A stretch of 64,000 bases of DNA from Collinsella sp. (GTDB lineage Bacteria; Actinomycetota; Coriobacteriia; Coriobacteriales; Coriobacteriaceae): NCBI GenBank assembly GCA_019414055.1, contig DXMV01000011.1, forward strand, positions 24,710 through 88,709, given 5' to 3'. A model generated the notes under the pieces. It was given only the letters and a program-made list of their open reading frames with translations. It made no database searches and was not told where the DNA came from. The translations under genes were made by a program, and so were the position numbers. Of this stretch, positions 59,423 to 64,000 are shown one piece after another. Positions within the stretch are counted from its first letter, which is position 1; every line of letters starts with the position of its first letter.

Positions 59423-60073
59423 TTACTCCGCGTCCTCCAGGGGCGGCATGGGCTTCCAGTTGGGATCTTTGATGATTTTGCGGGCGTCTTTCATGCCGCG
59501 GCGCAGCGCTGGGATACCGGTCTTAAAGCATTTGTCGACCGCGGCCAAACGGATGAACTCTTTGCAGAAGGTCGCGGCGTTGCCCAAGCGGAACAGCATG
59601 GGGTGGTAGTCGCCGTAGATCTGCATATAGCGAGCGAGGAGGCCTCGGTTGCGCATGATGTAATAGCGGTTGGTGTCGCTCGTGGAGTTGAGCTGGCGTT
59701 TGCCGGCGATGTCCCAGTTGGAGACGGCGCGGGCGCGCTTGAGCACCACGTCGGCGACCACGGCGGCGGGGAAGTGCTGGCTGGCAACATAGCCATAGCA
59801 GGCGTCGTCGCCGTAGATGAAGAAGCGCGCATCGGGCAGGCCGATCTTGTCGACTACGCGACGCGAGAACAGACCGCCCTCAAAGCACAACTGGTTCATA
59901 GGACGATGGCCCTCGGGGCCCAAGTCCCACTTGGCGATGGGGTTGGGAATGCCGAGCGAAAGGATGAGCTGGTACTGCCAAAAGAAGGCGCCGCCGTCAA
60001 AGTCCAGGCGCGAGCCCTGGATGACGTCGTAGCGGCCCGTCCACTTGGCTAGGCGTTTTGCTTCGCTGGACAT
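59423..60073 (-). pseudogene. Glycosyltransferase family 2, C-terminal fragment (copy 2)
   Basis: 216 residues, nearly identical to the fragment at 50871-51521 (differences such as RLAKW for CLAKW, MPPLEDAE for MPPMKEAE at the end). The same head-to-head junction and the same missing N-terminal half. Confidence 0.7.
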
Positions 60074-60985
60074 TTGCGGAACGGTTGAGGAGACTGAGAC
60101 CCCATTTGTCTATCGCATGCGCTATGCTCTGCCTAAACCTGCGCCGCTGGTGAGCATTGTGATTCCGACCAAGGATCACGTCGAGACGCTCGATGCCTGC
60201 GTGATGTCGATTGCCGAGAATGCAACGTATGCCAACTACGAAATCGTCTTGGTGGAGAACAACAGCGAAGATCCGGAGACGTTTGCGCATTACGAGGCCC
60301 TGCCGGAGCGCGTGACTGCCGCGTCTGACGGTAAGGGTAGCGCTCGCGTTGAATACTGCCCAGGCGAGTTTAACTACTCCAAGATTATCAACTATGGCGT
60401 TTGGTGCGCTAAGGGTGACTACCTGCTGCTCAACAACGATACCAAGGTTATAGTGCCAGGCTTTATCGAGGAATTGATGGGGTATCTGCAGCGTCCCGAT
60501 GCGGGCGTGGTGGGTGCCAAGCTCTACTTTGCCGATCATCTGGTGCAGCATGCCGGCATTTTGATTGGTGTGCGCGGCGCACTTGCCCATGCCAACCAGG
60601 ATTTCTCGGCAAAGCGCGAGGGATATCTTGCCCGTGCTGTGCGCCCAGGCAACTTTAGCGCCATTACGGGCGCCTGCCAGATGGTCCATCGCGACGTATT
60701 TGAGCAGGTCGAAGGCTACGACGAGGAGTTTGCCGTTGGCTTTAACGACGCAGATTTTTGTCTGCGCGTATGGGAGGCAGGCTACCGCACCATCTTTACG
60801 CCTTATGGCGAGCTGTACCACTACGAGTTCACCTCGCGCGGCAGGGAAGAGGCGAGCGAAGAGAATCTGCGCTGTTAGAAACGCGAACAGACACTGTTTA
60901 TGCAGCGCTGGCCGGAGTTTTCTTGACGGGTAATCCGTGGTTGGGACCTAACCTATCCGCTGAGAGTGAGCACTTCTCGCTTTAG
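60033..60985 (+). pseudogene. Glycosyltransferase family 2, N-truncated, with nonsense and frameshift (copy 2)
   Basis: Reads ARRFASLDICGTVEETETPF, then the GT2 domain as in copy 1. One codon is deleted in LLLNNDTK (copy 1 LLLLNNDTE). A TAG at 60876-60878 replaces the Trp codon of RRWKREQ in copy 1, and a further shift in the TTTTCTTG run leads to LTGNPWLGPNLSAESEHFSL and the natural stop at 60985. A TTG at 60045 is the first in-frame start. Confidence 0.8.
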
Positions 60986-60991
60986 ACAATG

Positions 60992-61425
60992 GTTTGACTG
61001 CTGTCGAGAGCCGCTAAGGCCACTAAGGGCTATGCCTATCTGGTGCAACTGGTCGGTTATTCCATTTGGCAGCGCGCCAACTTGTATCGTGCCAAAAGTG
61101 CCATTGTGAGCGAGCGCGACGTTACCGAAGGTATTGCACTGGCAGAGGCTCGTTTTACGATGTTGTTCGCGAGCCAGCTATTTCTGGACTGGGACTCAAC
61201 GATATCAAATACCTTTTGGCGATGTGCGAGAGCAAACAACAGTCCAAATCATCCGAGATTGCTAGGCTCATGGGTAAAAAGACCAATGAGGTCAGCTCCA
61301 TTAGGGCAAAATTGCTACAAAAAGAGGTTATTCAGGCGCCACAGAGAGGCTACGTGCAGTTTGCCGTGCCGGACCTAGATATCTATCTGCGAGAGAATGC
61401 CGAGAAGATTCTCGAGCGGTTCTAA
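60992..61425 (+). pseudogene. ORC-like AAA ATPase, C-terminal fragment, frameshifted
   Basis: The first frame reads ATKGYAYLVQLVGYSIWQRA (lid region of the AAA domain) to EARF; the frame then shifts by one T in CGTTTTACGATG (about 61150-61158), and the other frame continues YDVVREPAISGLGLNDIKYL and SEIARLMGKKTNEVSSIRAK, QRGYVQFAVPDLDIYLR, the C-terminal winged helix of ORC-like ATP-binding proteins. The N-terminal part would fit the fragment at 53831-54307, but that lies on the other strand. Confidence 0.65.
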
Positions 61426-61637
61426 ATCGAGGCATAAATAAATAGGTTTCAATTTGCGGTTCGTTTACTGCGATGGGATTGCGGGGCGTCATTCATGTGT
61501 CGCAGACGCTCCTGATGGAAGGCTGTGCTATTAAAACTAGGGTGGAAACATTATTTGTTGTGTTTGACCTATTCACCGTACATACGGTTTGCTAAGGTTG
61601 CCTTTGCTAAAAAAAGTTATCTCCAGGGTGGTTGTTT
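61426..61637. other. Spacer upstream of the unknown gene
   Basis: 212 bases. TTGACC at about 61565 is the best -35-like box, but no convincing -10 follows at the right distance. No ORF. Confidence 0.35.
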
Positions 61638-62459
61638 GTGATTATAAGAAGTGATGACCGTCAAGCTCTTTCCCATTCGCTTTCAGAAGTCGCCGGTATG
61701 GGAAGGCTTGAATTTAATAAAGCATTATTGACCAACTGCGATTCGCTCCTCTATGGATTGCGGGATAGAATTCTCAATTCGGATTGTCGCGTTTATGTTT
61801 TGCTCCATCATATATGTCGGCGCTTGGAATCGGGCGATGGAAACTACTCGAGTTTGAATCTTAGACGGTTACTGACGACTGAGAATGCAATGTCAACGTT
61901 TTTGCGAAATCATGAAATTGTCTTTAAGATTATCGATGAGTTTATCGTCCCTTTTGTGAATAGCAAAAGGATTGATTTGACGTACTGCCAGACTCCATTT
62001 GAAGCAAACCTCAAGTACAGACTTCTTGGTGTAAATGGCGTTGTGGATACGTGTGTTAATGGATACGCTCTTGGGGATTCAGTCCAAAACAATGATGAGT
62101 TTTCTTACTATTCTGAATGCCCGGAGCTTATTCGTATGCTTAACAACGTGTTTCCTTCCATGGGCTTACTTCGTGACTATCAGGAACAATCAAGCGTGTA
62201 TTTAATTAGCTATCCCGTTGATGTGGTAGATGTGATAGTTGATGATCTTGGACAAGTGCGGTTGAGCGATAAAGTTGAAGAGCTTGTCCGTTGCTATCTC
62301 AAACGATTACTGGATGGTTTCGGTAAGGACGAGATGATTAATGCCGACCTTGGGAATGTGATTCTTCGTGTTGGCGACGATGTGGATTTAAGCGGTAAAG
62401 GCTGTATAGTTCGAAAGCTTGAAGAAGGGCGGCTTGAATTACTTCAGGATATTTTGTAA
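61638..62459 (+). CDS. Unknown protein in accessory region
   Basis: 273 residues from GTG 61638 (AGGGTGG upstream; a TTG six bases earlier is an alternative). AT-rich. The sequence is mixed alpha/beta without a P-loop, TM helix or signal peptide; visible blocks include VYVLLHHICRRLESGDGNY, YSECPELIRMLNNVFPSMG and VYLISYPVDVVDVIVDDLG. I do not recognise a family. It faces the next unknown gene across a hairpin. It could be a cytosolic effector or regulator; no function is assigned. Confidence 0.55.
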   Translation: MIIRSDDRQALSHSLSEVAGMGRLEFNKALLTNCDSLLYGLRDRILNSDCRVYVLLHHICRRLESGDGNYSSLNLRRLLTTENAMSTFLRNHEIVFKIIDEFIVPFVNSKRIDLTYCQTPFEANLKYRLLGVNGVVDTCVNGYALGDSVQNNDEFSYYSECPELIRMLNNVFPSMGLLRDYQEQSSVYLISYPVDVVDVIVDDLGQVRLSDKVEELVRCYLKRLLDGFGKDEMINADLGNVILRVGDDVDLSGKGCIVRKLEEGRLELLQDIL

Positions 62460-62560
62460 GACATGAAATGCTCCCAGCTTTTGTTATCCGTTTTGAACTA
62501 TACTGAAAAATATCTCCATTTTAGGTTAACCCTTGGCTGGTCTAGCTTAGTTGCAATGAA

Positions 62561-62602
62561 TGTTGTAGTTCACGCTGCCGAGACAAAGTGTTAACTACAA
62601 CA
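62561..62602. terminator. Inverted repeat between two convergent unknown genes
   Basis: TGTTGTAGTT/AACTACAACA with an additional CAC/GTG pair inside; located between the convergent 3' ends at 62459 and 62620. No T run. Confidence 0.5.
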
Positions 62603-62619
62603 GAGTGGAGTCCTGCTTT

Positions 62620-63306
62620 TTACATTTCCTTCCAGCTTATGGTAGGCTCACTTCTCTCATAAAAAGTCGAATCATCAAAGCGATAATTGAACCCCATAGC
62701 TTCATAGCTTCTTATTTTTGGGTCAGGATATCGTTCTGTGTCTGAAACGCTAACGGCGTACTGATCAACAAGATGTCCTAAAAGCGTGGGTGAATACAAT
62801 TGCTCTCCACCGTTGGATACCCCAGAGATATACCAGATTCCAGATTGGGAGAGTGACTGAAGGCACGCGTGATAACGCAAATCGTGTTTGTTGATGTTGT
62901 TTGCGCTAAATTCAAGGTCAGGTTTAATTGTTGTTTTTAGCGCAATGCAGATTCTCTTGAATTCATTGCTGGAAATATGTCTCATAAGATACGATGCTGT
63001 GGCGTTAGCTTGATAAACAATCGAGTCCTTTTCAAGGGTTTGATCAATTGAAGTAAGTATAAATACCAGGTCGTCTTCTTTCTTTGCTGCTAATTGCTGG
63101 CTGAAGTCTTCGGCGTCGCGGGCAGAGAGTTTATCTAATTGTTCGAGATAGCTCTTAAGTTTATTAGCGAATACGCGATTTTTAGCTTCGAAAGCTTTAA
63201 TAATTACTTCAGTTGTAATGCCTGCAATGGGATTTACCGAAGCAATGATTGATTGGCATAAGTCAAGCAGGGCATTTCCGATTTCATTTAGAGTTTCCTT
63301 TTCCAT
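62620..63306 (-). CDS. Unknown helical protein in accessory region
   Basis: 228 residues from ATG 63306; the ribosome site is poor. Residues ~15-40 (LLDLCQSIIASVNPIAGITTEVII) are moderately hydrophobic, followed by long amphipathic helices (FEAKNRVFANKLKSYLEQLD, EDDLVFILTSIDQTLEKDS). The C-terminal third has SGIWYISGVSNGGEQLYSPT and LLGHLVDQYAV and looks globular. No known family recognised. AT-rich. The layout, an N-terminal hydrophobic helix plus coiled region, might suit a membrane-associating effector, but that is speculation. Confidence 0.5.
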   Translation of the reverse strand: MEKETLNEIGNALLDLCQSIIASVNPIAGITTEVIIKAFEAKNRVFANKLKSYLEQLDKLSARDAEDFSQQLAAKKEDDLVFILTSIDQTLEKDSIVYQANATASYLMRHISSNEFKRICIALKTTIKPDLEFSANNINKHDLRYHACLQSLSQSGIWYISGVSNGGEQLYSPTLLGHLVDQYAVSVSDTERYPDPKIRSYEAMGFNYRFDDSTFYERSEPTISWKEM

Positions 63307-63556
63307 TGCTGGTGGCCCCTTCTCAATCAGTTGAAGAGCGTGCTGCCTTAGCTCAAATAAGATAATTATGGGCGTTGGACAAAATGATAATCTCCATGAT
63401 TGATGCAATTGCTAAGTTTATTCAGACATTTTTTCTGCGGACATATTTGCTTAACGATTTGTCGGTTTCATACCGTGAATGAGAACGAGGCAACAGTAAT
63501 TATTTGATGTTCGAATACCGTGCTGATGGTCTTTGCGATTGTTCGGCGTTGACAGG
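63307..63556. other. AT-rich gap before transposase remnant
   Basis: 250 bases, no supported ORF. It holds the upstream region of the 62620 gene. Confidence 0.35.
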
Positions 63557-63943
63557 TTAGTGCGAGAGTTGTACAGGGGTGCCGTATTGGACGGGGTGGC
63601 ATGCGCGCCTGAGCTCAGCATGCCGAGCAAGGTGCTTGCAGCTTTCTTGATCACTTAATCCAACAGTTTGGATAATGGGTGATACCGTGCCTATCTCCAA
63701 GCTACGGTAAGTCACGTCGGCCATCAGGACATGACGCACCACTTTTGCGGTCGGCCTCCATCTGTCCTGTGTTTGGTTGACTCTGAAGAGGTTGACGAAC
63801 AAGTCGAGATAGGCCTGCACGTTCCTGGGAAAGCCGGTTCGAGCCTGTAACCCTCGGCGGCTGTTGATGTTCACTAAGAAGTGGTCCGAGTGATCACTGG
63901 GAAATGAGCACCGTGAGCACGAAAAATTGAGCAGTTTAAGCAA
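63557..63943 (-). pseudogene. Transposase remnant related to 54580-54762
   Basis: On the minus strand a piece reading NINSRRGLQARTGFPRNVQA and AYLDLFVNLFRVNQTQDRW, AKVVRHVLM resembles the end of a transposase. Sequence on both sides of it is not family-like, so the 128-residue ORF is probably not an intact gene. The IS family is not identified. Confidence 0.5.
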
Positions 63944-64000
63944 GAGGGCCGCGCCCCGGGGACCGGGGGCGCGGCCCTCGCCGTATGGTTTTCCCGGGCG
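63909..64000 (+). mobile_element. IS end, copy 2, running off the window
   Basis: GTGAGCACGAAAAATTGAGC then AGTTTAAGCAAGAGGGCCGC, and a perfect palindrome AGGGCCGCGCCCC/GGGGCGCGGCCCT. It matches 57463-57560. An IS probably continues beyond the right edge. Confidence 0.6.

Larger units (their letters stand above)
59364..60985. repeat. Large direct repeat, copy 2 (glycosyltransferase cassette)
   Basis: Second copy of 50811-52410. The left edge copies the last codons and stop of the AAA-ATPase_like gene (GTGTCCGTAGTGTGCCAGC), showing that copy 1 is the older location. The right edge keeps the natural 3' end of the glycosyltransferase that copy 1 has lost. Confidence 0.85.

Noticed and set aside
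1..64000. CRISPR array or cas genes
   Set aside because: No regularly spaced direct repeats of 24-40 bases and no Cas-like protein. The repeated hairpins are dispersed between genes, not arrayed.

Overview
The window looks like a chromosome segment of a high-GC gut actinobacterium of the class Coriobacteriia, most likely Collinsella or a close relative. This is inferred from gene content: a SUF operon in the order sufCBDSU with a divergent Rrf2 regulator, a CarD regulator, a Rho factor with a very long basic N-terminal extension, ATP-type PEP carboxykinase, and GC-rich codon use. No rRNA gene is present to prove it.

Bases 1-50,850 are mostly housekeeping. In order they hold: a DUF3800 fragment, a K+/H+-type antiporter, a PPP-family phosphatase, a MOP-type flippase, pckA, a B3/B4-domain protein, a MarR regulator, a DegV protein, an MGMT-like protein, trpS, a TagO/WecA-type transferase, a probable 6S RNA, a radical-SAM activase-like protein, tRNA-Ala, pncB, proB / proline iminopeptidase / proA, an HD protein, a RAYT transposase, carD, argS, rho, an Ala-rich membrane protein with a VanZ protein, a ROK kinase with aminotransferase, tRNA-His and tRNA-Lys, a dinD pseudogene, a FAD oxidoreductase, a GGGtGRT / NifU-like pair, a second RAYT, the suf operon, an MNT/HEPN pair, a sortase-anchored surface protein and an AAA-ATPase_like protein.

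Many gaps between these genes carry hairpins built on one plan: a variable stem closing a loop that holds a GGGAC(A/G)G or GAACGTCCC core. Several sit right after stop codons and probably act as terminators. Two RAYT (REP-associated tyrosine transposase) genes in the window may be linked to them. A second dispersed element, about 160 bp with inverted arms, occurs at 18182-18345 and 26334-26493.

Bases 50,811-64,000 are accessory and largely AT-rich. A 1.6-kb cassette of two truncated, head-to-head glycosyltransferase genes is duplicated in direct orientation (50811-52410 and 59364-60985). It brackets about 7 kb of foreign cargo: a translationally coupled DUF4869 / P-loop ATPase pair (the ATPase has a TOPRIM-like C-terminal half), a small winged-helix/TM protein, a frameshifted hicB, DUF2971 and DUF4365 (PD-(D/E)XK-like) proteins, transposase debris and halves of a broken ORC-like ATPase. 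Two further unrecognised genes and an IS end follow. The DUF4869/ATPase pair is the best candidate for an undescribed, defence-like system.
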